64,000 nucleotides of DNA from Paenarthrobacter ilicis. GTDB lineage: Bacteria; Actinomycetota; Actinomycetes; Actinomycetales; Micrococcaceae. The translations under genes and the position numbers were made by a program. Below the pieces are notes generated by a model. It was not told the DNA's origin. It saw only the letters and a program-made list of their open reading frames with translations, and did no database searches. The DNA lies in assembly GCF_016907545.1 (NCBI RefSeq), contig NZ_JAFBCD010000001.1, positions 2,232,001-2,296,000 of the forward strand. The letters are read 5' to 3'. Below are positions 44,128-53,527 of the stretch, in pieces; the stretch's first letter is position 1; each line of letters starts with the position of its first letter.

Positions 44128-46749
44128 ATGGCTGAATCAACGCAGGGTACAGACACGCCCGCCACCGCCCCCATCAACGTTCCCGACAAGCCGGCCCTTG
44201 AGGGCCTGGAGGCTGCTCTGACGCAGCGCTGGCTTGCGGAAGGAACCTACAAGTTCGATCCGGACACCACCCGGGAGCAGGTCTACTCGATCGACACTCC
44301 CCCTCCCACTGCCTCGGGCTCGCTCCACGTGGGCCACATGTTCTCCTTCACCCAGACGGACGTCCAGGCGCGCTACATGCGTATGACCGGAAAGAACGTC
44401 TTCTACCCCATGGGCTGGGATGACAACGGCCTGCCCACCGAGCGCCGGGTGCAGAACTACTACGGTGTCCGCTGCGATCCCGCCATCCCCTACAAGGCCG
44501 ACTACACGCCCCCGGCACAACCGGCCAAGAACCAGCGCGATTTCGACGTCGTATCGCGCCAGAACTTCATCGAACTGTGCGAGGAACTCGCCGTTGAGGA
44601 CGAGAAAGTCTTCGAGAACCTGTTCCAGACCCTTGGCCTGTCGGTGGACTGGGACCTGACCTACCGAACCATTGACGACACGTCACGTGCGGTATCCCAG
44701 CGCGCCTTCCTCGCCAACCTGTCTGCCGGTGACGCCTACATGGCCGAGGCACCCACCTTGTGGGACGTGACCTTCCGTACCGCTGTGGCGCAGGCTGAGC
44801 TTGAGGACCGCGAAGTCGCTGGCGCCTACTACCGCTATCCCTTCTTTACTGAAGATGGCGAAAAGATTTTCATCGAGACCACGCGTCCGGAACTGCTCGC
44901 GGCATGCGCGGCCCTGGTGGCAAACCCCGACGACGAGCGGTACCAGCCGTTGTTCGGCAAGACCGTGAAGTCCCCGCTGTTCGACGTGGAACTCGAGGTT
45001 AAAGCCCACCCGCTCGCCAAGGCGGACAAGGGCTCAGGAATCGCCATGGTGTGTACGTTCGGCGACCTGACCGACGTCACCTGGTGGCGCGAACTCCAGC
45101 TGCCTACCCGCGCCATCATGGGCCGCGACGGACGCATCATTGCCGACGCCCCGGAGTGGATCACCACCGAGGCCGGCAAGGAAGCTTACGCCGCGATCGC
45201 CGGCAAGACTGCCTTCTCCGCCAAGGAAGCCGTGGTTGAACTGCTCAAGGCAGCGGACCTGCTTGATGGCGAACCCAAGAAGATCACCCACCCGGTTAAC
45301 TTCTTCGAAAAGGGAGACAAGCCCCTCGAAGTTGTCACGTCCCGTCAGTGGTACATCCGAAACGGCGGCCGCGACGAGGAACGCCGTGAACGCCTGATCG
45401 GACGTGGTCAGGAGATCACGTTCCACCCGGCCTTCATGCGCTCACGCTATGAGAACTGGATCGCGGGCCTGAACGGCGACTGGCTGGTATCCCGCCAGCG
45501 CTTCTTCGGCGTTCCCATCCCCGTCTGGTACCCGCTGGACGCCCAGGGCAACCCGGACTACGACAACCCGATCATTCCCTCCGACGAGATGCTCCCCGTT
45601 GACCCTGCCGCAGACGCTGCGCCTGGGTTTGAGGAATCGCAGCGCGACCAGGCCAACGGCTTCACGGGTGACGCAGACGTCCTGGACACCTGGGCTACAT
45701 CCTCACTCACACCGCAGATTGTGGGCGGCTGGAGCCGTGACGAGGACCTGTTCTCCAAGGTTTACCCGTTCGACCTCAGGCCGCAGGGCCACGACATCAT
45801 CCGCACCTGGCTGTTCTCCTCCGCTGTCCGCGCCGACGCACTCCAGAAGAGCGCCCCGTGGAAGCACGCAGCCATCTCCGGCTGGATCCTGGACCCGGAC
45901 CGCAAGAAAATGTCCAAGTCCAAGGGCAATGTGGTTGTCCCCACGGATGTGCTGAAGGAGTTCGGCTCGGACGCTGTACGTTACTGGGCCGCTTCGGCCA
46001 AGCTCGGTGCGGACACAGCCTACGAGATCGCCCAGATGAAGATCGGCCGCCGTCTGGCCATCAAGCTGCTCAACGCTTCGAAGTTCGTGCTGAACCTCGG
46101 CGCCACCGAGAACTCGGTGGTGTCCAGCGACCTCTCGGTGCTGACCAACCCCCTGGACCGTGCGCTGCTCGCGCAACTGTCCGACGTCGTTGCCCAGTCC
46201 ACCAAGGCGTTCGAGAACTACGACTACGCCCGTGCACTGCAGATCACAGAATCCTTCTTCTGGCAGTTCACGGACGACTATGTGGAGCTCATCAAGGACC
46301 GCGCCTACGGTGCCGCTGGCGAGACCGAACAAGCATCAGTCCTGGCAGCCTTGGCGACAACGCTGGACTCGCTCCTACGCCTCTTTGCACCGTTCCTTCC
46401 CTTCGCAACCGAAGAGGTCTGGGGCTGGTGGCGCACGGGATCCGTCCACCGGTCCCAGTGGCCCGCTGCGCTGGAAATCACCGACGGCGACACCACCATG
46501 CTCGGTACTGTGGGCGTGGCCCTCAGCGGCATCCGGAAAGCGAAGTCCGAAGCCAAGGTAAAGCAGCGCACCGGTGTTACCTCAGCTACCATCACGGCTC
46601 CGGAGGTTCTGGTGTCACAACTGAAGGCGGGCCTCGGCGATTTGAAGGCTGCTGCGAACGCCCAGGACATCACCCTCCAGTCGGGAGATGGTGAGCTGGC
46701 AGTCAGTGACGTCGTGCTGGCACCGGCCGAGGAAGTCCCGGCCCCATAG
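44128..46749 (+). CDS. valS: Valyl-tRNA synthetase, archaeal-type
   Basis: An 873 aa class I synthetase charging tRNA-Val. HIGH-type motif SGSLHVGHM, KMSKSKGNVV and the editing-domain ETTRPELL are intact. The catalytic region reads PMGWDDNGLPTERRVQ where common bacterial ValS has a GTDHAGIATQ-type sequence, and the KMSKSKGN form is also of the archaeal-like subclass. It is therefore the shorter archaeal-type ValS known from some actinobacteria and rickettsiae, probably acquired by an old transfer. It stands alone, divergent from the SDR, whereas in mycobacteria a bacterial-type valS sits next to folC. Confidence 0.93.
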   Translation: MAESTQGTDTPATAPINVPDKPALEGLEAALTQRWLAEGTYKFDPDTTREQVYSIDTPPPTASGSLHVGHMFSFTQTDVQARYMRMTGKNVFYPMGWDDNGLPTERRVQNYYGVRCDPAIPYKADYTPPAQPAKNQRDFDVVSRQNFIELCEELAVEDEKVFENLFQTLGLSVDWDLTYRTIDDTSRAVSQRAFLANLSAGDAYMAEAPTLWDVTFRTAVAQAELEDREVAGAYYRYPFFTEDGEKIFIETTRPELLAACAALVANPDDERYQPLFGKTVKSPLFDVELEVKAHPLAKADKGSGIAMVCTFGDLTDVTWWRELQLPTRAIMGRDGRIIADAPEWITTEAGKEAYAAIAGKTAFSAKEAVVELLKAADLLDGEPKKITHPVNFFEKGDKPLEVVTSRQWYIRNGGRDEERRERLIGRGQEITFHPAFMRSRYENWIAGLNGDWLVSRQRFFGVPIPVWYPLDAQGNPDYDNPIIPSDEMLPVDPAADAAPGFEESQRDQANGFTGDADVLDTWATSSLTPQIVGGWSRDEDLFSKVYPFDLRPQGHDIIRTWLFSSAVRADALQKSAPWKHAAISGWILDPDRKKMSKSKGNVVVPTDVLKEFGSDAVRYWAASAKLGADTAYEIAQMKIGRRLAIKLLNASKFVLNLGATENSVVSSDLSVLTNPLDRALLAQLSDVVAQSTKAFENYDYARALQITESFFWQFTDDYVELIKDRAYGAAGETEQASVLAALATTLDSLLRLFAPFLPFATEEVWGWWRTGSVHRSQWPAALEITDGDTTMLGTVGVALSGIRKAKSEAKVKQRTGVTSATITAPEVLVSQLKAGLGDLKAAANAQDITLQSGDGELAVSDVVLAPAEEVPAP

Positions 46750-46782
46750 TTGTAATCCGGCAGCCCGTTTCAGGGCAAAGGG

Positions 46783-46818
46783 GAAGCCCCATCAGCGTTT
46801 TGCCGTTGGTGGGGCTTC
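46783..46818 (+). terminator. Terminator downstream of valS
   Basis: Stem GAAGCCCCA/TGGGGCTTC with an inner GCG/CGT pairing region, followed by a short T-rich stretch. The rest of the 339-nt gap to the next gene (46819-47016) shows no gene. Confidence 0.7.
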
Positions 46819-47016
46819 GACTTTTCGGCTGTCTGGTGACGTCCTGACAGTCTGGCGGAATCCTTGGACTTCCAGGTCTTCCTACCCCGTCACAGGTAGC
46901 CTGCCTTCAACTTTGCCGTTGGCTCCGTTGTCTGCAATCACTGGATCTTTGGTTTCCGTGTCCCTCACCTTTCGATGTGGGTAAGAACCATTGTTGTCCT
47001 GCTGGAAGCCATGCAC

Positions 47017-47070
47017 AAGAGCTTCGTGCGAACTACAAACCTGTAGTTATCCTTCGCGCAGGAAGCTCTT
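47017..47070 (+). promoter_or_regulatory. Two-tier inverted repeat upstream of the Fpg-family gene
   Basis: Outer arms AAGAGCTT (47017-47024) and AAGCTCTT (47063-47070) enclose a perfect AACTACA/TGTAGTT hairpin (47031-47048). It ends 18 nt before the ATG, so it is either an operator pair or a structured leader over the ribosome site. Confidence 0.45.
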
Positions 47071-47088
47071 TATGGCAGAGTGTTGACC

Positions 47089-47964
47089 ATGCCGGAACTG
47101 CCCGAAGTGCACGGACTGTGCATGTACCTGGATACCCAACTCCGCGGTGCCACAGTGACCCAGCTGAAGATCAATTCCTTCTCGGCACTCAAGACAGCCG
47201 ATCCGCCTTACAGCGCCCTGGAAGGACACATAGTCCAGGGCGTGCAGCGTTTCGGCAAGTTCATCTGCATTGACCTGGATGGCCTCTCTTTGGTTTTTCA
47301 TCTGGCAAAAGCCGGTTGGGTCCGCTACACCGAGCATCCGTCCTCAGCCGGCCTGCGCATGGGCAAAAGCAACATCTCGGCGCGTATTCTGCTGCATCGC
47401 GCCAGCGACGACGCCCACATTGGAATTGACCTCACTGAAGCGGGGACCAAGAAGAGCCTGGCGATCTACGTTGTCCGGGATCCCCAGGAAGTGCCTGGCC
47501 TGGCGAGCCTCGGCCCGGAACCTCTGAGCCCCGATTTCGACGTTGAGTCTCTGGCGTCGATTTTGTCCTCAAGCTCCATGCAGATCAAGGGACTGTTGAG
47601 GAACCAAGGCGTCATAGCCGGCATAGGCAACGCCTACAGCGACGAAATACTGCATGCCGCCAAACTTTCCCCCTTCGCCAGCGCCAAGTCATTGGACCGG
47701 CAGACCGTGGAACTCCTCTATCAAGCAATGCAGGAAGTACTGGTAGGCGCCGTCAATGCTGCGGCGGGAAAACCATCCAATGAGTTGAAGGACACCAAGC
47801 GCAGCAATTTCCGCGTCCACGCAAGAACGGGCCAACCCTGTCCGGTATGCGGGGACACAGTAAGGGAGGTGTCCTTCGCAGACACCTCCCTGCAGTACTG
47901 CGCTACGTGCCAGACGGGCGGAAAAATCCTGGCGGACCGACGGACCTCACGGTTCCTAAAATGA
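47089..47964 (+). CDS. Fpg/Nei-family DNA glycosylase
   Basis: A 291 aa base-excision glycosylase/AP lyase. The catalytic N-terminal proline and glutamate are in MPELPEV; the H2TH domain is about 155-230 (KGLLRNQGVIAGIGNAYSDEIL). The C-terminal zinc finger has CPVC and CATC pairs. The GIGNAYSDEILH motif and the sequence after MPELPEV (HGLCMYL rather than the EVE of Fpg) differ from canonical MutM, so it may be a Fpg-like paralogue with altered lesion preference. The ATG at 47089 begins the family sequence; upstream GTG/TTG codons are ignored. Confidence 0.88.
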   Translation: MPELPEVHGLCMYLDTQLRGATVTQLKINSFSALKTADPPYSALEGHIVQGVQRFGKFICIDLDGLSLVFHLAKAGWVRYTEHPSSAGLRMGKSNISARILLHRASDDAHIGIDLTEAGTKKSLAIYVVRDPQEVPGLASLGPEPLSPDFDVESLASILSSSSMQIKGLLRNQGVIAGIGNAYSDEILHAAKLSPFASAKSLDRQTVELLYQAMQEVLVGAVNAAAGKPSNELKDTKRSNFRVHARTGQPCPVCGDTVREVSFADTSLQYCATCQTGGKILADRRTSRFLK

Positions 47965-48013
47965 GCACGTGACTGGAATGGACCTGTAGCTCATTGGGAA
48001 ACCGCCAAGCCCC

Positions 48014-48649
48014 TTAGCTGAACTCCGGGTTCTCCGTGCGGCTCCTCTTGAGCTCAAAGAAGTGCGGGAAACCGGCCAACGTTACCGTGGCGTCCCACAG
48101 CCTTCCGGCATCCTCACCGCGGGGAATGCGCGTCAGCACGGGACCAAAGAATGCGGTGCCGTTGAAGGCAACCACGGGTGTCCCCACATCCTGGCCCACC
48201 TTGGAGATTCCCTCTTCATGGCTGGCGCGGAGCTTTGCGTCGTACTCGTCGGACTCAGCGAACCGGGCCAGCTCTGCGGGCAGGCCCACCTCCGCCAGCG
48301 ACTTCTGGATGACGGACGTACGGTCCTTGTTGCCCTGATGGTGGATCTGCTCACCCATGGCGTCGTACAGGGCCTTGACGTAGCTGCTGCCGTGCAGTTC
48401 CTGGGCCGCAATGATCACCCGGACCGGTCCCCAGCTGTCATCCATCATGGCCCGGTATTCGTCAGGAAGATCGCGGCCCTCGTTGAGCACCGAGAGGCTC
48501 ATGACGTGCCATTCGGTTTCAATGCCGCGGACCTGCTCCACTTCACCGATCCACCGTGAAGTGATCCACGCGAAGGGGCATACGGGGTCAAACCAGAAAT
48601 CAGCCTTGTTCACGCTGGATACGGGTGCGGACGTGTCTTGTTCAGTCAC
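48014..48649 (-). CDS. DsbA-family protein, Rv2466c-like (FrnE group)
   Basis: A 211 aa thioredoxin-fold DsbA-family protein without signal peptide, hence cytosolic. The N-terminal motif FWFDPVCPFAWITSRWIGEVE and WHVMSLSVLNEG match the mycothiol-dependent oxidoreductases related to Rv2466c (MrX2), which has CPWC. Here the motif is CPFA, keeping only the first cysteine. The cis-proline loop GTPVVAFNGTAFFGP is present. It may act by a monothiol mechanism with mycothiol. GTG at 48649 has AGGAG 6 nt upstream. Its position near rpiB, nei and pepN matches the mycobacterial block. Confidence 0.85.
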   Translation of the reverse strand: MTEQDTSAPVSSVNKADFWFDPVCPFAWITSRWIGEVEQVRGIETEWHVMSLSVLNEGRDLPDEYRAMMDDSWGPVRVIIAAQELHGSSYVKALYDAMGEQIHHQGNKDRTSVIQKSLAEVGLPAELARFAESDEYDAKLRASHEEGISKVGQDVGTPVVAFNGTAFFGPVLTRIPRGEDAGRLWDATVTLAGFPHFFELKRSRTENPEFS

Positions 48650-48726
48650 AGGGGTCTCCTAAGCAAGGGGTGATGATTAGCGCGCCACCCACACAACAAG
48701 TGGCTCTCCCTGAAGGAAACGGGAGC

Positions 48727-50016
48727 CTACGCGGACTTATTCCGTCGTTTGGCAACAACATCGTGGGCGATCATGGTTGGCTGGGCTTTCTTTGCCACGA
48801 CGTCCGCAGTGATGACCACGGTAGCGATGTCATCACGGCTGGGGAGATCGAACATCACCGGAAGAAGTACTTCCTCCATGATGGCGCGGAGGCCACGGGC
48901 ACCTGTTCCCCGTTCCAGGGCCTGGTCCGCGATGGCATCCAGGGCGTCGTCGTCGAACTGCAGCTCCACACCATCCAGATGGAACATCTTCTGGTACTGC
49001 TTCACCAGCGCGTTCTTGGGGGTGGAAAGAATCTGGATCAGCGCCGGCCTGTCCAAGTGGGACACAGTGGTGATCACCGGCAGGCGGCCGATGAACTCCG
49101 GGATCAGACCGAACTTCAACAGATCCTCGGGCATGACCTCCCCGTAACTGTCCACGGTGTCGCGTGCCTCGTTCAGGGGCGCACCAAAACCGATGCCCTT
49201 GCGGCCGGAACGGGATCCAATGATCTCCTCCAGTCCGGCAAATGCGCCCGCCACGATGAAGAGGACATTGGTGGTGTCGATTTGAATGAATTCCTGGTGG
49301 GGGTGCTTCCGGCCACCTTGGGGCGGCACCGATGCCACAGTGCCTTCAAGAATTTTCAAGAGTGCTTGTTGAACGCCCTCGCCGGAGACGTCCCTGGTGA
49401 TGGAAGGGTTCTCGCTCTTGCGGGAAATCTTGTCGATCTCATCGATGTAGATGATGCCCTGCTCGGCCTTCTTGACGTCGTAGTCGGCGGCCTGGATAAG
49501 CTTCAGGAGGATGTTCTCCACGTCCTCCCCCACGTAGCCGGCTTCCGTCAAGGCGGTGGCGTCGGCAACAGCGAAGGGAACATTGAGGCGCCGGGCCAGG
49601 GTCTGGGCCAAGTAGGTCTTTCCGCAGCCCGTGGGTCCAATCAGCAGGATGTTGGACTTGGCGATCTCCACATCCTCATGATGCGAGCCCTCGCCGAGGC
49701 TGCCTGGTTTGGGCGAATGCCCTGCCTGGATGCGCTTGTAGTGGTTGTAAACAGCCACTGCCAAGGATCGTTTGGCGGGTTCTTGCCCAATGACGTATTC
49801 CTGAAGGAAATCGAAAATCTCGCGCGGCTTAGGCAACTCGAAGCTGCCCAGATCGGAAACCTCGGCCAGCTCCTCTTCAATGATCTCGTTGCACAGCTCG
49901 ATGCACTCGTCGCAGATGTACACACCGGGACCAGCGATCAGCTTCCGCACCTGCTTCTGGCTCTTGCCACAGAAAGAACACTTCAGCAGATCCGTGCTCT
50001 CGCCTATCCGAGCCAT
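48727..50016 (-). CDS. clpX: ATP-dependent Clp protease ATP-binding subunit ClpX
   Basis: A 429 aa unfoldase delivering substrates to ClpP. It has an N-terminal zinc domain (CSFC ... CDEC, residues about 12-40), Walker A GPTGCGKT (about 120), Walker [10 protein letters not shown], the pore loop and RKGIGFGAP, the IGF loop that docks on ClpP. ATG at 50016 is used rather than an earlier in-frame codon at 50037 because the family starts MARIGES. It is downstream of clpP1/clpP2 but separated by a strong hairpin. Confidence 0.97.
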   Translation of the reverse strand: MARIGESTDLLKCSFCGKSQKQVRKLIAGPGVYICDECIELCNEIIEEELAEVSDLGSFELPKPREIFDFLQEYVIGQEPAKRSLAVAVYNHYKRIQAGHSPKPGSLGEGSHHEDVEIAKSNILLIGPTGCGKTYLAQTLARRLNVPFAVADATALTEAGYVGEDVENILLKLIQAADYDVKKAEQGIIYIDEIDKISRKSENPSITRDVSGEGVQQALLKILEGTVASVPPQGGRKHPHQEFIQIDTTNVLFIVAGAFAGLEEIIGSRSGRKGIGFGAPLNEARDTVDSYGEVMPEDLLKFGLIPEFIGRLPVITTVSHLDRPALIQILSTPKNALVKQYQKMFHLDGVELQFDDDALDAIADQALERGTGARGLRAIMEEVLLPVMFDLPSRDDIATVVITADVVAKKAQPTMIAHDVVAKRRNKSA

Positions 50017-50095
50017 GTGGGAATCCCTTCGTTGCAATCGGGTGGTGCGGCACCATCCACTCTAGGACACAATGAGCCGCTTGGGGGGAAAGCGA

Positions 50096-50134
50096 ACGCC
50101 GGTGCGGTTCATATTTCGTGAACCGCACCGGCGT
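50096..50134 (-). terminator. Hairpin terminator between clpP2 and clpX
   Basis: A 16-bp perfect stem ACGCCGGTGCGGTTCA with a 7-nt loop, in the 132-bp spacer between two co-oriented genes, so clpX probably also has its own promoter. Confidence 0.7.
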
Positions 50135-50148
50135 CCATTTCTCACGTT

Positions 50149-50814
50149 CTAGCGGGCAATAGCCTGGGGCTTGATCTTGCGGGAATCAAGAACCTGGTCA
50201 ATCAATCCGTAGTTCAGGGCTTCCGCGGCCGTCAGGATCTTGTCGCGCTCAATGTCGTTGTTCACCTGTTCGGAGGTACGGCCGGAGTGGTGCGCCAGCG
50301 TGTCCTCCAACCAGGTGCGCATCCGCATGACCTCGGCTGCCTGGATCTCCAAGTCCGAGGCCTGACCGCCCTGGCCACCGGAGAGGGCGGGCTGGTGGAT
50401 CAACACACGGGCGTTCGGCAGGGCCAAACGCTTGCCGGGAGTGCCTGCTGCCAGGAGAACTGCAGCAGCGCTGGCCGCCTGGCCGAGGCATACAGTCTGG
50501 ATCTCCGGGCGGATGTACTGCATGGTGTCGTAAATGGCAGTCATCGCGGTGAAGGACCCACCCGGCGAGTTGATGTACAGGGTGATGTCGCGGTCCGGGT
50601 CCGTCGACTCAAGGACCAGAAGCTGGGCCATGATGTCGTCCGCGGAGGCATCGTCAACCTGGACGCCCAGGAAGATGATCCTGTCCTCAAACAGCTTGGT
50701 GTAGGGGTCCTGGCGCTTGAAGCCATAGGGCGTGCGCTCTTCGAACTGGGGCAGGACGTAGCGGCTGGACGGGAGATTACCGGCAGACCATCCGAAGTTG
50801 TAGTTCATGTTCAT
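50149..50814 (-). CDS. clpP2: ATP-dependent Clp protease proteolytic subunit ClpP2
   Basis: A 221 aa serine protease subunit. Catalytic Ser is in [12 protein letters not shown] (around residue 113), His in RVLIHQPAL and Asp in the following helix region (NNDIERDK). An N-terminal extension of about 25 residues ([20 protein letters not shown]) before the core is typical of ClpP2. It forms the mixed ClpP1P2 tetradecamer with the product of the gene 33 nt upstream. Start 50814 or 50808 (ATG-AAC-ATG). Confidence 0.96.
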   Translation of the reverse strand: MNMNYNFGWSAGNLPSSRYVLPQFEERTPYGFKRQDPYTKLFEDRIIFLGVQVDDASADDIMAQLLVLESTDPDRDITLYINSPGGSFTAMTAIYDTMQYIRPEIQTVCLGQAASAAAVLLAAGTPGKRLALPNARVLIHQPALSGGQGGQASDLEIQAAEVMRMRTWLEDTLAHHSGRTSEQVNNDIERDKILTAAEALNYGLIDQVLDSRKIKPQAIAR

Positions 50815-50846
50815 TACTCCTGGGTTTCAGTGGTTCTTGGTGCCGG

Positions 50847-51485
50847 TCAGTTATCGGAGCTCGACTGGTTGGCAGTTCCGCCGCCGCCTGCCACGGAGCC
50901 TGCGTGCGCGGAGATCTTGTCAAAGAAGCCGTATTCCAGGGCCTCAGCGGCAGTGAACCACTTATCGCGGTCATTGTCCTTGAGGATGGTCTCCACGGTC
51001 TGGCCCGTCTGCTCGGCCGTCAATTCAGCCATGACCTTCTTCATGTGCAGGATGAGTTCAGCCTGGATCTTGATGTCCGAGGCCGTCCCGCCAATTCCAC
51101 CGGACGGCTGGTGCATCAGAATGCGGGCGTTCGGCGTCGCGTAGCGCTTGCCCTTGGTGCCGGAGGACAACAGGAACTGGCCCATCGAGGCTGCGAGCCC
51201 CGTTGCTACCGTCACGACATCGTTGGGAATGAACTGCATGGTGTCGTAGATGGCCATGCCCGCTGTGACCGAGCCACCCGGCGAGTTGATGTACAGGTAG
51301 ATATCCTTCTCCGGGTCTTCAGCCGAGAGCAGGAGGAGCTGCGAGCAGATGGCGTTGGCATTCTCGTCGCGAACTTCAGAGCCGAGCCAGATGATGCGCT
51401 CTTTCAGCAGGCGGTTGTAGATGTAGTTGTCCTGGGCTGCGGGATCGACAGTTGCCATCCGGGGAGCCTCTGATTGCTGTGACAT
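50847..51485 (-). CDS. clpP1: ATP-dependent Clp protease proteolytic subunit ClpP1
   Basis: A 212 aa serine protease subunit with catalytic Ser in [11 protein letters not shown], His in RILMHQPSG and Asp in DNDRDKWF. The C-terminal tail ([13 protein letters not shown]) is low complexity. It is co-transcribed with clpP2 and preceded by a ClgR-like box, fitting stress control of the complex. Confidence 0.96.
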   Translation of the reverse strand: MSQQSEAPRMATVDPAAQDNYIYNRLLKERIIWLGSEVRDENANAICSQLLLLSAEDPEKDIYLYINSPGGSVTAGMAIYDTMQFIPNDVVTVATGLAASMGQFLLSSGTKGKRYATPNARILMHQPSGGIGGTASDIKIQAELILHMKKVMAELTAEQTGQTVETILKDNDRDKWFTAAEALEYGFFDKISAHAGSVAGGGGTANQSSSDN

Positions 51486-51581
51486 AAGTACTTACCTCTC
51501 GCTGGTGCCAGTGACATCACTGAACTTCACTACTTGGACACTAACCGTTTTCAGGGGCGTTTTGTTCGCCGGAATCGCGCT

Positions 51582-51598
51582 GTTCGCTGACGGCGCAC
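51582..51598. promoter_or_regulatory. ClgR-box-like site upstream of clpP1
   Basis: GTTCGCTGACGGCGCAC matches the GTTCGC-N5-GCG pattern known for ClgR, the actinobacterial activator of clp genes, and lies about 97 nt upstream of the clpP1 start. Confidence 0.6.
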
Positions 51599-51634
51599 GC
51601 CTGTGTCCGGCTCCCGGGTCCGGGCTTAAAACAA

Positions 51635-51668
51635 AACCGGCCCCGGATCGTGGGATCCGGGGCCGGTT
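51635..51668 (-). terminator. Terminator downstream of tig
   Basis: A 15-bp GC-rich perfect stem AACCGGCCCCGGATC with a 4-nt loop, just after the tig stop and before the clpP1 promoter. Confidence 0.85.
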
Positions 51669-51680
51669 GGAGAATGCTTA

Positions 51681-53063
51681 TTAGAACTTCACTGCTGCTG
51701 GGTCATCGTTCGCGGCGGTCTCAGCGTCCTCAGCGGCATCGCCGGCTGCGGGCTCTTCAACTGCTGCTTCACCTGCAGGGCGGACGAAGTCGGTGAGATC
51801 AACCTTGTTGCCCTCGGAGTCCACAACCTCAGCCTGGCCGAGTACCACTGCCAGTGCCTTGCGGCGGCGAACCTCGGAAACCATCATGGGAACCTGACCG
51901 CTCTGGTCGATGATCTGAGCGAACTGGTTCGGGTCCATGCCGTACTGGCTGGCCGTGGTGACGATGTAGTCGATGAGCTCATTCTGGCTGACATCAACCT
52001 CTTCCTTGTCCGCAATGGCGTCAAGGATGATCTCGTTCTGGAAAGCGCGCTCGGTGTTGGCCTTGACCTCGGCGCGGTGCTCCTCGGTGTCGTGGTCACC
52101 TTCGCCGTGGGCATTCTCCGGGTTGAAGTGCGCTTCGATCTGCTCTTCAACCACGGAGTCCGGAACCGGAACCTCCACCAGTTCAACGAGCTTGTCCAGG
52201 ACCTTGTCGCGGGCCTCTACACCCTGCTCCACTACCTTGGAGTCAGCTGCCTGCTTGGCGAGGTCCTCGCGGAGCTCTGCAATGGTGTCGAACTCGGAAG
52301 CCAGCTGGGCGAAGTCATCGTTTGCCTCGGGAAGCTCGCGCTCCTTGACTGCCTTGACGGCAACCTTCACCTGGGCGTCTTCGCCGGCGTGGTCGCCGCC
52401 GACGAGCTTGGTGTCGAAGATGGCTTCTTCATCAGCGGACAAGCCGGTGACGGCTTCGTCGAGGCCCTCAAGCATGGTGCCTGCGCCTACCTGGTAGGAG
52501 AGGCCTGCAGCCGAATCGATCTCTTCGCCGTCAATGGTTGCGGTGATATCGATGGTCAGGAAGTCATCGTTCTTCGCAGGGCGCTCAACGGACTTCAACG
52601 TGCCGAAGCGGCCACGCAGCTCATCCAGTGCCTTGTCGATGTCAGCGTCGGAGGACTCCGCAGCGGCTACCTCAACCTTGATACCGGAGTATTCCGGCAG
52701 TTCGATTTCGGGGCGGACATCGATCTCCACCTGGAACTTGAGCTCTCCATCAGTGGAGGCCGGGTCCGGAACCTCGGTGATTTCAACCTCAGGACGGCTC
52801 AGGGGGCGTACGCCTGTTTCCTGAACTGCAGCCTGGTACCAGCCGTTGAGGCCATCGTTGATGGCGGTCTCCAGAACGTAACCGCGGCCTACGCGCTGGT
52901 CAATGAGCTTGGAGGGAACTTTGCCCTTGCGGAATCCGGGGACCTGGATCTGCGAAGCAACGGTCTTGTACGCGGCATCGATGCTCGGCTTCAGTTCCTC
53001 AAAGGGAACCTCAACGTTGAGCTTGACCCGCGTTGCGGTGAGGTTCTCGACAGCGCTCTTCAC
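51681..53063 (-). CDS. tig: Trigger factor
   Basis: A 460 aa ribosome-associated chaperone and prolyl isomerase. The N-terminal ribosome-binding domain (about 1-115) has the loop [14 protein letters not shown]. The FKBP-type PPIase domain (about 155-240) starts [13 protein letters not shown], and a helical C-terminal chaperone domain follows, with an acidic Ala/Glu tail typical of actinobacteria. GTG start at 53063 with AGGAG upstream. It stands before clpP1P2 as in most bacteria, but a terminator separates them. Confidence 0.97.
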   Translation of the reverse strand: MKSAVENLTATRVKLNVEVPFEELKPSIDAAYKTVASQIQVPGFRKGKVPSKLIDQRVGRGYVLETAINDGLNGWYQAAVQETGVRPLSRPEVEITEVPDPASTDGELKFQVEIDVRPEIELPEYSGIKVEVAAAESSDADIDKALDELRGRFGTLKSVERPAKNDDFLTIDITATIDGEEIDSAAGLSYQVGAGTMLEGLDEAVTGLSADEEAIFDTKLVGGDHAGEDAQVKVAVKAVKERELPEANDDFAQLASEFDTIAELREDLAKQAADSKVVEQGVEARDKVLDKLVELVEVPVPDSVVEEQIEAHFNPENAHGEGDHDTEEHRAEVKANTERAFQNEIILDAIADKEEVDVSQNELIDYIVTTASQYGMDPNQFAQIIDQSGQVPMMVSEVRRRKALAVVLGQAEVVDSEGNKVDLTDFVRPAGEAAVEEPAAGDAAEDAETAANDDPAAVKF

Positions 53064-53130
53064 AGTCTAAGTACTCCTGATTTTGTGGGTATGGGTTTCT
53101 GTTGTATCCAGTTACGGACGCAAACACAGA

Positions 53131-53205
53131 GTCGGGGTGACAGGATTTGAACCTGCGACTTCCTGCTCCCAAAGCAGGTGCTCTAGCCAAGCTGAGCTAC
53201 ACCCC
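53131..53205 (-). tRNA. tRNA-Pro(TGG)
   Basis: A 75-nt cloverleaf: acceptor CGGGGTG/CACCCCG, discriminator A, anticodon loop TTTGGGA giving TGG, T loop GGTTCAAATCC. CCA is not encoded. Confidence 0.97.
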
Positions 53206-53333
53206 GAATGCACAGGACAGTCTACGGGCATGCGGGCCGGAAATGCACATTTGACACCGCCGCCGGAATTAGGTTTAGTTATACCCGGCTTGAACAGCCA
53301 GCAGGAAGAAACCCGGAAACGGGAAGTCCTCCT

Positions 53334-53407
53334 GGGGACGTAGCTTAATGGTAAAGCCTCAGTCTTCCAAACTGATTACGCGGGTTCGATTCCCGTCGTC
53401 CCCTCCA
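53334..53407 (+). tRNA. tRNA-Gly(TCC)
   Basis: Acceptor GGGGACG/CGTCCCC, anticodon loop CTTCCAA giving TCC, T loop GGTTCGATTCC, discriminator T, CCA encoded at 53405-53407. The 126-bp gap from tRNA-Pro includes its promoter. Confidence 0.97.
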
Positions 53408-53410
53408 GAA

Positions 53411-53470
53411 AAAGAACCCCGGTCCGCGGACCGGGGTTCTTTGCATTGAACGGGGTTCTTTGCATTGAAC
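53411..53470 (+). terminator. tRNA-Gly terminator with a duplicated 3' arm
   Basis: A perfect 16-bp hairpin (AAAGAACCCCGGTCCG, 53411-53442) whose 3' arm lies in a 19-nt unit GGGGTTCTTTGCATTGAAC. The unit is repeated directly in tandem (53433-53451 and 53452-53470), with a decayed third copy after it. Either copy can pair with AAAGAACCCC. Confidence 0.8.
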
Positions 53471-53527
53471 AGGGCTCTATGCGGTGTAAGGCTGACTGGA
53501 CCATCCGCTGGATTGGACCACCCGGAG

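Noticed and set aside
46780..46925. Repeated TTGCCGTTGG motif as an operator pair
   Set aside because: One copy lies in the valS terminator loop and the other is isolated; chance is the simpler explanation.
48625..50121. 498-codon open frame antisense to clpX
   Set aside because: Shadow of clpX; the Walker and zinc motifs are on the other strand.
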